Origin: Pseudomonas lundensis
Lineage (GTDB): Bacteria; Pseudomonadota; Gammaproteobacteria; Pseudomonadales; Pseudomonadaceae
Assembly (NCBI RefSeq): GCF_002269125.1
Contig: NZ_NQKI01000008.1
Location: 1-64,000 of the forward strand
DNA: 64,000 nt
Direction: 5' to 3'
The notes under the pieces are model-generated. The model was not told where the DNA came from. It made no database searches and worked only from the letters and a program-made list of their open reading frames with translations. Shown here one piece after another: positions 43,004-51,814 of this stretch (position 1 is the stretch's first letter; each line of letters starts with the position of its first letter). The position numbers and the translations under genes are program-made.

Positions 43004-43714
43004 TTAAAAGCTGTGCATCTGCTTGCGCCGTTGCCACTGATTCAGTCGCTGTTGCAGAGCCAGGGGGCTGTCGAGGTGTTGGGCGCGGGCCCGGCTGAAC
43101 AGGATCAGCGCCAGTTCGGCAGTGGCCAGCGCGTCGGCACTGGCGTTATGGCGGTCTTCAACCTGCAAGTTGAAGTGCCTGACCCAGTGGTCCAGCCCCG
43201 CGTCACGCAAGTCGGCTTGTGGGCACAGCATAGGTGCCAGTGCCGCGACGTCCATGAACGGGTGTTGCAAGCGATACCCCAGGCTGTCTTTTAAGGCCCG
43301 CCCCAGCATGTGCTGGTCAAACGGGGCATGGAACGCCAGCAGCGGGCTGTCCCCCACAAAGGCCATGAAGTCGAGCAGCGCATCGGCGGGGTCGCAGCCG
43401 GCGGCAATCGCCTCCGGCCCCAAACCATGCAGTAACACGCTGGGGCTCAGCGGGTTGTGGGTGCGCAGCAACGTGCGCTCAAACGCTTGGCCCAGATCAA
43501 TGGCGCCATCCTCAATCACCATCGCGCCAATCGACAGCACTTGGTCACGGTTGAGGTTCAGGCCGCTGGTCTCCAGATCGACCACTACCCAGCGCTGGCT
43601 GCGCAATGAGGTCTCGCCCAACCCTGGCGAGGGGGGCAATTGCAGCAGACGTTCTTGCTGTTCAAGGCTCAACACCGGGGTTTTGCGCGGCAGCAACCAC
43701 GAGAACAGGCTCAT
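43004..43714 (-). CDS. DnaQ-like 3'-5' exonuclease
   Basis: The 236-residue product has a DEDDh exonuclease domain: VVVDLETSGLNLNRDQVLS (Asp, Glu), HAPFDQHMLGRAL (Asp) and HNASADALATAELAL (His, Asp). It belongs to the Pol III epsilon/PolC-type family. Its start overlaps the end of the CBS/nucleotidyltransferase gene by four bases, so the two are translated together. This pairing is common in Pseudomonas. The substrate is unknown. Confidence 0.88.
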   Translation of the reverse strand: MSLFSWLLPRKTPVLSLEQQERLLQLPPSPGLGETSLRSQRWVVVDLETSGLNLNRDQVLSIGAMVIEDGAIDLGQAFERTLLRTHNPLSPSVLLHGLGPEAIAAGCDPADALLDFMAFVGDSPLLAFHAPFDQHMLGRALKDSLGYRLQHPFMDVAALAPMLCPQADLRDAGLDHWVRHFNLQVEDRHNASADALATAELALILFSRARAQHLDSPLALQQRLNQWQRRKQMHSF

Positions 43715-45645
43715 AGCTGATACCGCAGCGCCAAGCTGCTTTGCAGTCGTTGGGCCTGACGCAGCGCTTCGCGCAGGATGCGGCGGTCGAGCTGGTTGAG
43801 GCGGTCCGGGTCGACGCGGTTGGAGTACGGTCGATTTTCCCGCGTTTGCAACTGGTGCTGTTGCATGCGCGTTTGCTGGATGAAGTGATACGCCTCTTCG
43901 TATGCCGCGCCGTCCAGCGCTTCAATGACGCCGAGCGCCACCAGTTGGCGCAAACGCTCCAGGGTGTTGATGGCCTCCACGCCATGGGCCAGCGCCAGTA
44001 ACCGGGCGCCGTCCACAAAGGGCGTCAGGCCTTGCACTTTAAGGTCAAGGGTGGCTTTGTCACTGCCTTTGCGCTCGAGTACAAACTCACGGAAACGCCC
44101 CACGGGCGGGCGATGGCGCAAGGCATTGTCGGCCATCATGCGTTGGAACAGGCGATTGTCAGCCACTTGCTCAAGTATCCCGCGGCGCAACTGCTGGCAG
44201 CCGCTTTCGTCGCCCCACACCACGCGCAGGTCGAAGTAGATGCTCGACGCTAGCAGATTTTCGGGGGTCGCTTCGCGGATGAAGGCTGCGAAGCGGCGCG
44301 CCCATTCGGCTCGGGATAAGCACAGGTCGGGGTTGCCCGCCATGATGTTGCCTTTGCACAGGGTGAAGCCACAGGCTGCCAGGTGCGTGTTGATGAGCTG
44401 GGCGATGGGCAGCAAGCGCTGACGAATCTCGGCCGCCTGCGCCGCATCGGCCGCGTCGAACAGGATGCCGTTGTCCTGATCGGTGTGCAGTGTCTGCTCG
44501 CGACGGCCCTCGCTGCCGAAGCACAACCAGGTAAAGGGCACGCCGGGATCGCCCTTCTCGGCCAGCACCAGCTCGATCACGCGGCACACGGTGTGGTCGT
44601 TGAGCAGGGTGATGATGTGGGTGATTTGAGTCGACGACGCGCCGTGGGCCAGCATGCGCTCCACTAACTGACCGATCTCGCCGCGCAGGCTGATCAGGTT
44701 GTCCAGCCGTGGGGCATGGCGAATGGTGCGCGCCAAGTGCACCAGGTCCACCCGTTGCAGGGAGAACAAGTCGCGCTCGGACACCACGCCGCACAGGCGC
44801 TGGTCTTTGACCAGGCACACGTGGGCAATGTGACGTTCGGTCATGGCGATCGCCGCATCGAACGCGCTGTGGTCGGGGGACAAGTAGAACGGCCCCGGTG
44901 TCATGTGCAGTTCGATGGCGTGTTCGAAATCCTGGGTGCCGGCGGCCACCACCTGGCGTAAATCGCGCAGGGTGAAAATCCCCAGCGGCGCCTTGCGTTC
45001 GTCCACCACCACGATGCTGCCCACTTGTTGCTCATGCATCAGCCGCACGGCTTCGCGCAGGGCTGTTGCAGGCAGGCACGTGACGGGATGGCGCATGGCC
45101 AGTTCGCCCAGCCGGGTATTGAGCGAATATTGCGTGCCGAGGGTTTCAACGGCCTTTTGCTGAACTTGTTGATTAACCTTGTCCAGCAAGCTGCTGACCC
45201 CGCGCAGGGCGAAGTCACGAAACTCTTCGGACAGGGCGAACAGTTTGATAAAGGCGGGCTTGTTTAATTGCAGACAGAAGGTGTCTTCGGCGGCACGGTG
45301 CTCAGTGCGTGTGGCCCGCTCGCCCAGCAGGGCCGCGAGGGGGAAGCACTCGCCTGCGGTGATTTCAAACGTGGTCTCGGCTTCTTGACGGCCGACATGC
45401 GTGCGCTCGCCCACCACGCGCCCTTGCTTGACGATGTAGAAATGCTCAACCGGACCATCAGCGGGTCGAATGATGCTTTCGCCAGGCCCATAGAAGCGCA
45501 ATTGGCACTGCTCGACCAGAAACGCCAGGTGGGCATTTTCCATTTGGTTGAAGGGCGGGAATCGCTGCAAAAACTGCATGGTGCCGTGAATGTTCTGCAA
45601 CACCGCGGTTTTTCCTGCCTGGAGAAACGCATCCGATTTACTCAT
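43711..45645 (-). CDS. cNMP-binding / CBS / DUF294 nucleotidyltransferase-like protein
   Basis: The 644-residue product has, in order: a cyclic-nucleotide-binding-like domain (about 20-150: LRFYGPGESIIRPADGPVEH); a CBS pair (about 180-300: REAVRLMHEQQVGSIVVVDE and LVKDQRLCGVVSERDLFSLQ); and a GlnD-type nucleotidyltransferase domain (CFGSEGRREQTLHTDQDNG, the GSxGR-x4-TDxD motif). A DUF294 C-terminal domain follows. It seems to sense a small molecule and to transfer or remove a nucleotide; the targets are unknown. Coupling with the exonuclease gene suggests nucleotide or nucleic-acid signalling. Confidence 0.88.
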   Translation of the reverse strand: MSKSDAFLQAGKTAVLQNIHGTMQFLQRFPPFNQMENAHLAFLVEQCQLRFYGPGESIIRPADGPVEHFYIVKQGRVVGERTHVGRQEAETTFEITAGECFPLAALLGERATRTEHRAAEDTFCLQLNKPAFIKLFALSEEFRDFALRGVSSLLDKVNQQVQQKAVETLGTQYSLNTRLGELAMRHPVTCLPATALREAVRLMHEQQVGSIVVVDERKAPLGIFTLRDLRQVVAAGTQDFEHAIELHMTPGPFYLSPDHSAFDAAIAMTERHIAHVCLVKDQRLCGVVSERDLFSLQRVDLVHLARTIRHAPRLDNLISLRGEIGQLVERMLAHGASSTQITHIITLLNDHTVCRVIELVLAEKGDPGVPFTWLCFGSEGRREQTLHTDQDNGILFDAADAAQAAEIRQRLLPIAQLINTHLAACGFTLCKGNIMAGNPDLCLSRAEWARRFAAFIREATPENLLASSIYFDLRVVWGDESGCQQLRRGILEQVADNRLFQRMMADNALRHRPPVGRFREFVLERKGSDKATLDLKVQGLTPFVDGARLLALAHGVEAINTLERLRQLVALGVIEALDGAAYEEAYHFIQQTRMQQHQLQTRENRPYSNRVDPDRLNQLDRRILREALRQAQRLQSSLALRYQL

Positions 45646-45942
45646 TGACCGTTACCGCATGTCTGACCGTTGTTGTTATGCCGGGGTACAGCCCCCTGTC
45701 GTCTTGATGTGTCTCATGCTCGGTTGTCTTCGGCCACGTGCCCATTGGACGTAAGTCTATGGCAGGGCAGGCCGGGATAATGGCCTATTGGCATATTTGA
45801 ATCACTTCACAGAAATCAGGTCTGTAAATTGTGTTGCAAGGCTTGGAAATGCCGTGTGGCGAGCGCACATTGAGGCTGAGACTGACGAAAAGCTGACAGC
45901 CCCAGTAGGATATTTGACTGTTTAGCCCCGTTTGAGAACCGT

Positions 45943-46392
45943 ATGACCGAACACGACATATTGAGCGACGCCGAACGGGAAGCCCTGATTGAGGTGATGA
46001 AAGCGCCTGCTCGCGCTCAGCCGACACAGCGGGTATTGGTGGTCGAAGACGATCAGCTGGCCTGCGATCTGCTGTGCGAATTGTTACAGATGCATGGCAT
46101 ACCATCGGTCAAGGCGGGCACTTCCGAAGATGCCCTGAAGGCACTGATGGCCGATAAAACCATTGGCTTGATCCTCACCGATTTACGCCTGCCTCAAGAT
46201 GACGGTTTGCACTTGATCCGTACGGTGCGCAATTCACAGTGGGCCAATCTGCCGGTGATTATCATGTCCGGCGATGCCGGTGTACGCGACACCATTGCCG
46301 CGATGCACCTTAGCGTGCTGGATTTTTTGCTCAAACCCTTCGACACCGGGCACCTGATCAAACTGATCAAGCGTGAGTTGCGCATAGATTAG
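45943..46392 (+). CDS. Single-domain response regulator
   Basis: The 149-residue product is a receiver domain with a 28-residue N-terminal extension: VLVVEDDQ (acidic pocket, Asp36-Asp37), ILTDLRLPQDDG with the phospho-acceptor Asp80, IIMSGDAGV and FLLKPFD (Lys). It has no output domain. The partner kinase is not next to it. The upstream 45646-45942 gap holds no other supported gene. Confidence 0.85.
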   Translation: MTEHDILSDAEREALIEVMKAPARAQPTQRVLVVEDDQLACDLLCELLQMHGIPSVKAGTSEDALKALMADKTIGLILTDLRLPQDDGLHLIRTVRNSQWANLPVIIMSGDAGVRDTIAAMHLSVLDFLLKPFDTGHLIKLIKRELRID

Positions 46393-46404
46393 CAGGCCAT
46401 AAAA

Positions 46405-46435
46405 AACCCCGGCTCAAAGGGCCGGGGTTGTTTAT
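46405..46435 (+). terminator. Rho-independent terminator after the response regulator
   Basis: AACCCCGGC (46405-46413) pairs with GCCGGGGTT (46421-46429), with GTTT following. On the minus strand AAAAA precedes it, so it probably also ends glcB transcription. Confidence 0.8.
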
Positions 46436-46455
46436 CACACGCAGCTAACGCTTAG

Positions 46456-48633
46456 TTACAGACCATTTTTAGCCTTGAACTCGCGGCGACGACGATGCAG
46501 CACGGGCTCGGTGTAGCCGTTGGGCTGTTTTGTGCCTTCGATCACCAGTTCGACCGCCGCCTGGAAGGCGATGTTGCTGTCAAAGTCCGGGGCCAGCGGG
46601 CGGTACAGGGGGTCGTTGGCGTTTTGGCGGTCCACCACGGGTGCCATGCGCTTGAGGCTGGCCATGACCTGTGCCTCGTTCACAATGCCGTGACGCAGCC
46701 AGTTGGCGATGTGCTGGCTCGAAATTCGCAGCGTCGCGCGGTCTTCCATCAGGCCGATGTCATTGATGTCCGGCACCTTCGAACAGCCCACGCCCTGATC
46801 GATCCAGCGCACCACGTAACCCAGGATGCCTTGCGCGTTGTTGTCCAGTTCGTTCTGGATCTGCTCGGGCGTCCACTGCGGGTTCACGGCCAGCGGGATG
46901 GTCAGAATGTCGTCCACCGACGCTTTGGCGCGCTTGGCCAGTTCGGCCTGGCGGGCGAACACGTCGACCTTGTGGTAGTGCAACGCGTGCAGCGCAGCGG
47001 CCGTCGGCGACGGCACCCAGGCGGTGTTGGCGCCCGCCAGCGGGTGAGCGATTTTCTGCTCGAGCATCGCGGCCATCAGGTCCGGCATGGCCCACATGCC
47101 TTTACCGATTTGGGCACGGCCTTGCAGGCCAGTGCTCAAGCCGACATCGACGTTGTTGTTCTCGTAGGCCGAAATCCACTTCTCGGCTTTCATGTCGGCC
47201 TTGCGCACCATCGGGCCGGCTTCCATCGACGTGTGAATTTCGTCGCCGGTGCGGTCCAGGAAGCCGGTGTTGATGAACACCACGCGCTCGCTGGCAGCCT
47301 TGATGCAGGCTTTGAGGTTGACCGTAGTGCGGCGCTCCTCGTCCATGATCCCGACTTTAAGGGTATTGCGCGGCAGGTTCAGTACGTCTTCGATGCGCCC
47401 GAACAGCTCGTTGGTAAACGCCGCTTCTTCAGCCCCGTGCATTTTCGGTTTCACGATGTAAACCGAACCCGTGCGGCTGTTGCGGCGCGAGGTATTGCCA
47501 TTGAGGCTGTGGATCGCCGCGAGGCTGGTAATCAGGCCGTCGAGGATGCCTTCCGGCACTTCATTGCCATCTTTGTCGAGGATCGCGTCGATGGTCATCA
47601 AGTGACCCACGTTGCGCACGAACAGCAGCGAACGGCCGTGCAGGCTCACCGAACCGCCATTGGGTGCGGTGTACTCACGGTCAGGGTTCATGGTGCGGGT
47701 GAAGGTCTGGCCGCCCTTGGACACTTGCTCGCTGAGATCGCCCTTCATCAGGCCCAGCCAGTTACGGTAGATCACCACTTTGTCGTCAGCATCGACGGCG
47801 GCCACGGAATCTTCGCAGTCCATGATGGTGGTCAGCGCGGCTTCCATCAGCACGTCTTTGACGCCAGCGGCGTCGGTCTGGCCGACAGGGCTTGAGGCGT
47901 CGATCTGGATTTCAAAGTGCAGACCGTTGTGTTTGAGCAGCACGGCGGTCGGTGCGGCGGCTTCGCCGTGGTAGCCGATCAGTTGCGCTGCGTCGCGCAG
48001 GCCGCTGCTGGTGCCGCCCTTGAGGGCCACCTGCAGGGCGCCGTTGACCACGGCATAACCCAGCGAGTCGACGTGGGAGCCGTTGGCCAGCGGCGCGGCC
48101 TCGTCGAGGAAGGCGCGGGCGAAGGCAATCACCTTGTCGCCGCGTACCTTGTTGTAGCCTTTGCCTTTTTCAGCACCATCGGCTTCGCTGATGGCATCGG
48201 TGCCGTACAGCGCGTCATACAGCGAACCCCAACGGGCGTTCGACGCGTTGAGGGCAAAGCGCGCATTCATTACGGGCACCACCAACTGCGGGCCGGCCAT
48301 GCGGGCGATTTCGTCATCGACGTTTTGCGTCGTTGCCTGGAAATCCGCGGCTTCTGGCTGCAGATACCCAATGTCTTGGAGGAAGGCTTTATAAGCCACG
48401 GCGTCATGGGCCTTGCCAGCCTGAGCCTGGTGCCAGGCGTCGATCCGCGCCTGCAAATCATCGCGTTTGGCGAGCAGTGCTTTGTTCTTGGGTGCCAGGT
48501 CGTGAATAACCTTGTCGGCACCGGCCCAGAACTGGTCGGCATTCAGACCGGTACCGGGGATAGCTTCGTTGTTTACGAAGTCGAACAGGACTTTGGCGAC
48601 CTGCAGGCCACCGACGTGAACGTGTTCAGTCAT
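46456..48633 (-). CDS. glcB: Malate synthase G
   Basis: GlcB condenses glyoxylate with acetyl-CoA to malate. The ATG at 48633 follows GAGG and gives 725 residues, the family length; the earlier ATG at 48645 is too close to that site. Motifs are [50 protein letters not shown] (catalytic region), and TAFGSPTAA-like [20 protein letters not shown]. It can also help assimilate C2 units from glycine-derived glyoxylate. The gene is monocistronic. Confidence 0.96.
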   Translation of the reverse strand: MTEHVHVGGLQVAKVLFDFVNNEAIPGTGLNADQFWAGADKVIHDLAPKNKALLAKRDDLQARIDAWHQAQAGKAHDAVAYKAFLQDIGYLQPEAADFQATTQNVDDEIARMAGPQLVVPVMNARFALNASNARWGSLYDALYGTDAISEADGAEKGKGYNKVRGDKVIAFARAFLDEAAPLANGSHVDSLGYAVVNGALQVALKGGTSSGLRDAAQLIGYHGEAAAPTAVLLKHNGLHFEIQIDASSPVGQTDAAGVKDVLMEAALTTIMDCEDSVAAVDADDKVVIYRNWLGLMKGDLSEQVSKGGQTFTRTMNPDREYTAPNGGSVSLHGRSLLFVRNVGHLMTIDAILDKDGNEVPEGILDGLITSLAAIHSLNGNTSRRNSRTGSVYIVKPKMHGAEEAAFTNELFGRIEDVLNLPRNTLKVGIMDEERRTTVNLKACIKAASERVVFINTGFLDRTGDEIHTSMEAGPMVRKADMKAEKWISAYENNNVDVGLSTGLQGRAQIGKGMWAMPDLMAAMLEQKIAHPLAGANTAWVPSPTAAALHALHYHKVDVFARQAELAKRAKASVDDILTIPLAVNPQWTPEQIQNELDNNAQGILGYVVRWIDQGVGCSKVPDINDIGLMEDRATLRISSQHIANWLRHGIVNEAQVMASLKRMAPVVDRQNANDPLYRPLAPDFDSNIAFQAAVELVIEGTKQPNGYTEPVLHRRRREFKAKNGL

Positions 48634-49056
48634 TGCTTGCCTCACTCATTTTTATTTAAAGCCTGGAGCGCTTCTTAAAACACCGCGTGGCTCATGCTTG
48701 CGGGGTTGTACGGGGTATTGCAGACGCTTTGGCGGACCGTGTTACGAATTATGTAGTGGTCGCCGGGGCATACTACATGATCAATTGCAGATGTGAAAAT
48801 CAGACTAATCACGTCGTTCCACGACCATTTTTACGGGTTTGGTCATGTAGAAGAACAGGATGTTCTCAAGAAACACACAGGTTGTTCCAGATAATTCTAA
48901 AAACAGTACACAATTTAATGCGCTGGCGCTGTTTTCGTGCCGCTGAGTTCACTGCCCGGATGCTGAAAGAGCCGGTGCGCAGCCCACTGTAGCCGGCCAC
49001 GCGGATTGCGCAGGGTTGCCTATACTCAATCGACATCTTTTCAGAGTGTTGGCGCC
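48634..49056. other. Gene-free stretch between glcB and the gcvR-like gene
   Basis: This 423-bp divergent gap is AT-richer than average. It contains a TATACT -10-like box about 35 bp before the gcvR-like start and no convincing gene. Short open frames here have no ribosome sites or family features. Confidence 0.5.
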
Positions 49057-49575
49057 ATGAACCATCTCGTGATTACGGTCTTTGCCCCGGACAAACCGGG
49101 TCAGGTCGAGCGCATCGCCCAGTGCATTGCCGAGCATGGCGGCAATTGGCTGGAGAGCCGTATGTCGCGCATGGCCGGACAGTTCGCCGGGATCTTGCGT
49201 GTCGGAGTCAGTGCTGAAACGTACGAAGCGCTGGTGGATGCGCTCATGGCGCTGGAAGCGGAAGGTATTCGGGTGTTGGTGGCGGAAAGCGGGATTGAGC
49301 AGGCCTGCACCTGGAAGCCCATCGCCATGGACTTGGTCGGCAACGACCGCCCGGGGATCGTGCGTGATATCACGAAGGTGCTAACCGAGCATGACGTCAG
49401 TCTGGAGCGACTGGTGACTGAGGTGCGCCCGGCGCCCATGAGCAATGAACCGTTGTTTCATGCCGAAGCCATTCTGGCGGTGCCGCTGACGCTGTCGCTG
49501 GAGGTGCTGCAACAACGTTTGGAAACCCTCGCCGATGAACTACTGGTTGAGTTGAAGTTACGCACAGAGGAATAA
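49057..49575 (+). CDS. GcvR-like ACT-domain regulatory protein
   Basis: The ATG at 49057 gives 172 residues with two ACT domains: LVITVFAPDKPGQVERIAQC (about 3-70) and AMDLVGNDRPGIVRDITKVL (about 89-160). This is the arrangement of the glycine cleavage transcriptional repressor family, which binds glycine and works with GcvA in E. coli. Given the glycine-producing genes elsewhere in the window, a glycine-sensing role is plausible but unproven. Start choice rests on family length. The gene is monocistronic. Confidence 0.8.
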   Translation: MNHLVITVFAPDKPGQVERIAQCIAEHGGNWLESRMSRMAGQFAGILRVGVSAETYEALVDALMALEAEGIRVLVAESGIEQACTWKPIAMDLVGNDRPGIVRDITKVLTEHDVSLERLVTEVRPAPMSNEPLFHAEAILAVPLTLSLEVLQQRLETLADELLVELKLRTEE

Positions 49576-49631
49576 GGCGAAAGGTTATCCCATGAAACGC
49601 TGCACCTGCCTGTGGATAACCGTTGGAAACA

Positions 49632-49680
49632 TCGTTGCAGGCCATAGGCTGTATGGCCTGCAACGAAGTGTACGTTTTTT
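49632..49680 (+). terminator. Rho-independent terminator after the gcvR-like gene
   Basis: A perfect 14-bp stem (TCGTTGCAGGCCAT at 49632-49645, complement 49653-49666) has a seven-base loop and six T at 49675-49680. It separates the convergent gcvR-like gene and rarD. Confidence 0.85.
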
Positions 49681-49682
49681 GA

Positions 49683-50570
49683 TCAGGCGCGGCGGCGCAG
49701 GTTGACCCACGCATCGATGCTGTACACCAGCAACCCCGCCCAAATGAACATGAACGCGATCAGGGTACTTTCAGACAAGTGCTCGCCGTACAGTGTGACA
49801 GCCAGAATCAGCACCAGCGTGGGTGCCAAGTACTGCATGAAACCCAGCGTGGTGTAGGGTAAATGCCGTGCCGCTGCGTTGAAACACACCAGCGGGATTA
49901 GCGTTGCCGGGCCTGCGGCCACCAGCAGCCAGGCTTCTGAGCTGGCCCAGAATTCGGCGTGCGCGCTGTTGGCTTCGGGGTGCATCAGCAGCCAGCCAAT
50001 GGCAATCGGCACCAGAATCCAGGTTTCAACCACCAGGCCGGGCAATGCCTTGACCGGCGCCTGTTTGCGGATCAGTCCATAAAAGCCAAAGGTCAACGCC
50101 AGGGCCAGCGACACCCAGGGCAGGCTGCCCACTTGCCACACTTGCTGTGCCACACCGACTGCCGCCAACCCTACGGCGATCCACTGCAACCGACGCAGAC
50201 GCTCGCCCAGTAACAACATGCCCAACAGCACGTTGACCAGCGGGTTGATGTAATACCCGAGGCTGGCTTCCAGCATCCGGTCATTGTTGACCGCCCACAC
50301 GTAGGTCAGCCAGTTGGCTGCAATCAGCAAGCCGCTGACGGTCAGCACAGCAAGGCGCTTGGGGTTGTCGCGCAGTTCTTGCCACCACCCGGGATGCTTC
50401 CACACCAGCAACAGCAACGAGCCGAACAGAGCGGACCAGAGCACGCGGTTGACGATGATTTCTGCGGCGGGAACGCTGGCCAGCAGCTTGAAGTAGATGG
50501 GGAACAGGCCCCAGATGATGTAGGCGCTAAGGCCCAGAATGTACCCGTGGCGCGGGTTGGCGGCTTGCAT
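49683..50570 (-). CDS. rarD: EamA-family transporter RarD
   Basis: The ATG at 50570 follows AAGGA and gives 295 residues. The family is recognised by the N-terminal GYILGLSAYIIWGLFPIYFK, RVLWSALFGSLLLL, and the ten hydrophobic helices with the duplicated EamA layout (GYYINPLVNVLLGMLLLGER; LPYTTLGFMQYLAPTLVLIL). It is an inner-membrane drug/metabolite transporter; RarD is linked to chloramphenicol sensitivity, but the substrate is not known. Confidence 0.92.
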   Translation of the reverse strand: MQAANPRHGYILGLSAYIIWGLFPIYFKLLASVPAAEIIVNRVLWSALFGSLLLLVWKHPGWWQELRDNPKRLAVLTVSGLLIAANWLTYVWAVNNDRMLEASLGYYINPLVNVLLGMLLLGERLRRLQWIAVGLAAVGVAQQVWQVGSLPWVSLALALTFGFYGLIRKQAPVKALPGLVVETWILVPIAIGWLLMHPEANSAHAEFWASSEAWLLVAAGPATLIPLVCFNAAARHLPYTTLGFMQYLAPTLVLILAVTLYGEHLSESTLIAFMFIWAGLLVYSIDAWVNLRRRA

Positions 50571-50737
50571 GCGAAATCCTTGCGTGAACAACTGTCAGAC
50601 ACTGTGAGGGCAAGAGTGTAAGCAGGTTTTACCAAGGTGTCGTGTGAAAGGCAGGGGCAGACAGGATTTTGCTACCGCCGCCCGAGGCTGCGAAAACCTT
50701 CTCAGTCCGGGGCGGCGGCAACGCAGTGTCAGGGCGG

Positions 50738-51712
50738 TTAAAACAACTTCAGCGGTTCTTCATTCAATGCTGACAATTGCTCGCGCAAGGCCAGCACCTG
50801 ATCGCCCCAATAGCGTTCGGTGCCAAACCACGGAAAGCTATGGGGGAACGCCGGATCGTCCCAGCGCCTTGCCAGCCAGGCGCTGTAATGCATCAGGCGC
50901 AGGGCGCGCAGCGGCTCGATCAACGCCAGTTCACGCGGGTTGAAATCATGGAATTCGCTGTAGCCGTCCATCAATTCGGACAACTGCCCCAGGCATTCCT
51001 GACGATCCCCGGCGAGCATCATCCACAGGTCCTGCACCGCAGGCCCCATGCGACAGTCATCCAGGTCGACAATGTGGAACACCTCGTCGCGGCACATCAT
51101 GTTGCCGGGGTGGCAATCGCCGTGCATGCGGATGTTGGTGTGGGGCGTGGCGGCGTATACATCTTCGACGCGCTTGAGCAGATCACGTGCCACGGACTCG
51201 TAGGCCGGGAGCAAACTGCGGGGTATGAAGTTGCCTTCAAGCAAGGTTGTCAGGGAGTCATGGCCAAAGTTCTTCACACCCAGGGCTTCGCGGTGTTCGA
51301 ACGGTTTGGTTGCCCCGACCGCGTGCAGGCGACCGAGCAATTGCCCGAGGCGATAGAGTTGATCGAGGTTGCCCGGCTCTGGCGCACGGCCGCCGCGGCG
51401 GGGGAACAGGGTGAAGCGGAAACCGGCGTGTTCGAACAGGCTTTCGCCGTTGTGAATCAACGGTGCGACCACTGGCACGTCACAGTCGGCCAGTTCAAAA
51501 GTGAAACGGTGTTCTTCGAGAATGGCTTCGTTGGTCCAGCGCTGTGGGCGGTAGAACTTGGCGATCAGCGGTTCCGAGCCTTCAATGCCAACTTGGTACA
51601 CGCGGTTTTCATAACTGTTGAGCGCGAGCACGCGGGCGTCGCTGAGAAAACCGATGCTTTCAACGGCATCGAGCACCAGATCGGGGGTAAGTGTTGCAAA
51701 CGGATGAGACAT
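50738..51712 (-). CDS. srkA: Stress response serine/threonine kinase SrkA (YihE)
   Basis: The 324-residue product is a choline-kinase-like protein kinase of the YihE/RdoA family. It shows LNSYENRVYQVGIEGSEPLI (nucleotide loop), RMHGDCHPGNMMC with catalytic HGDxxxxN, HIVDLDDCRMGPAVQDLWM (Mg-binding Asp), and the conserved end LREQLSALNEEPL. It counters stress-induced death in E. coli. Genes on both sides are unrelated. Confidence 0.94.
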   Translation of the reverse strand: MSHPFATLTPDLVLDAVESIGFLSDARVLALNSYENRVYQVGIEGSEPLIAKFYRPQRWTNEAILEEHRFTFELADCDVPVVAPLIHNGESLFEHAGFRFTLFPRRGGRAPEPGNLDQLYRLGQLLGRLHAVGATKPFEHREALGVKNFGHDSLTTLLEGNFIPRSLLPAYESVARDLLKRVEDVYAATPHTNIRMHGDCHPGNMMCRDEVFHIVDLDDCRMGPAVQDLWMMLAGDRQECLGQLSELMDGYSEFHDFNPRELALIEPLRALRLMHYSAWLARRWDDPAFPHSFPWFGTERYWGDQVLALREQLSALNEEPLKLF

Positions 51713-51814
51713 GCTGACTCCTGCGCGCAGCAGGCTGCCGCGTCCGGCCCCGCATGTTAGCGCAGACAGCTGAACAGGGGGCGATAGATATCCATTGCCC
51801 CCCGGGTGTTTTCC

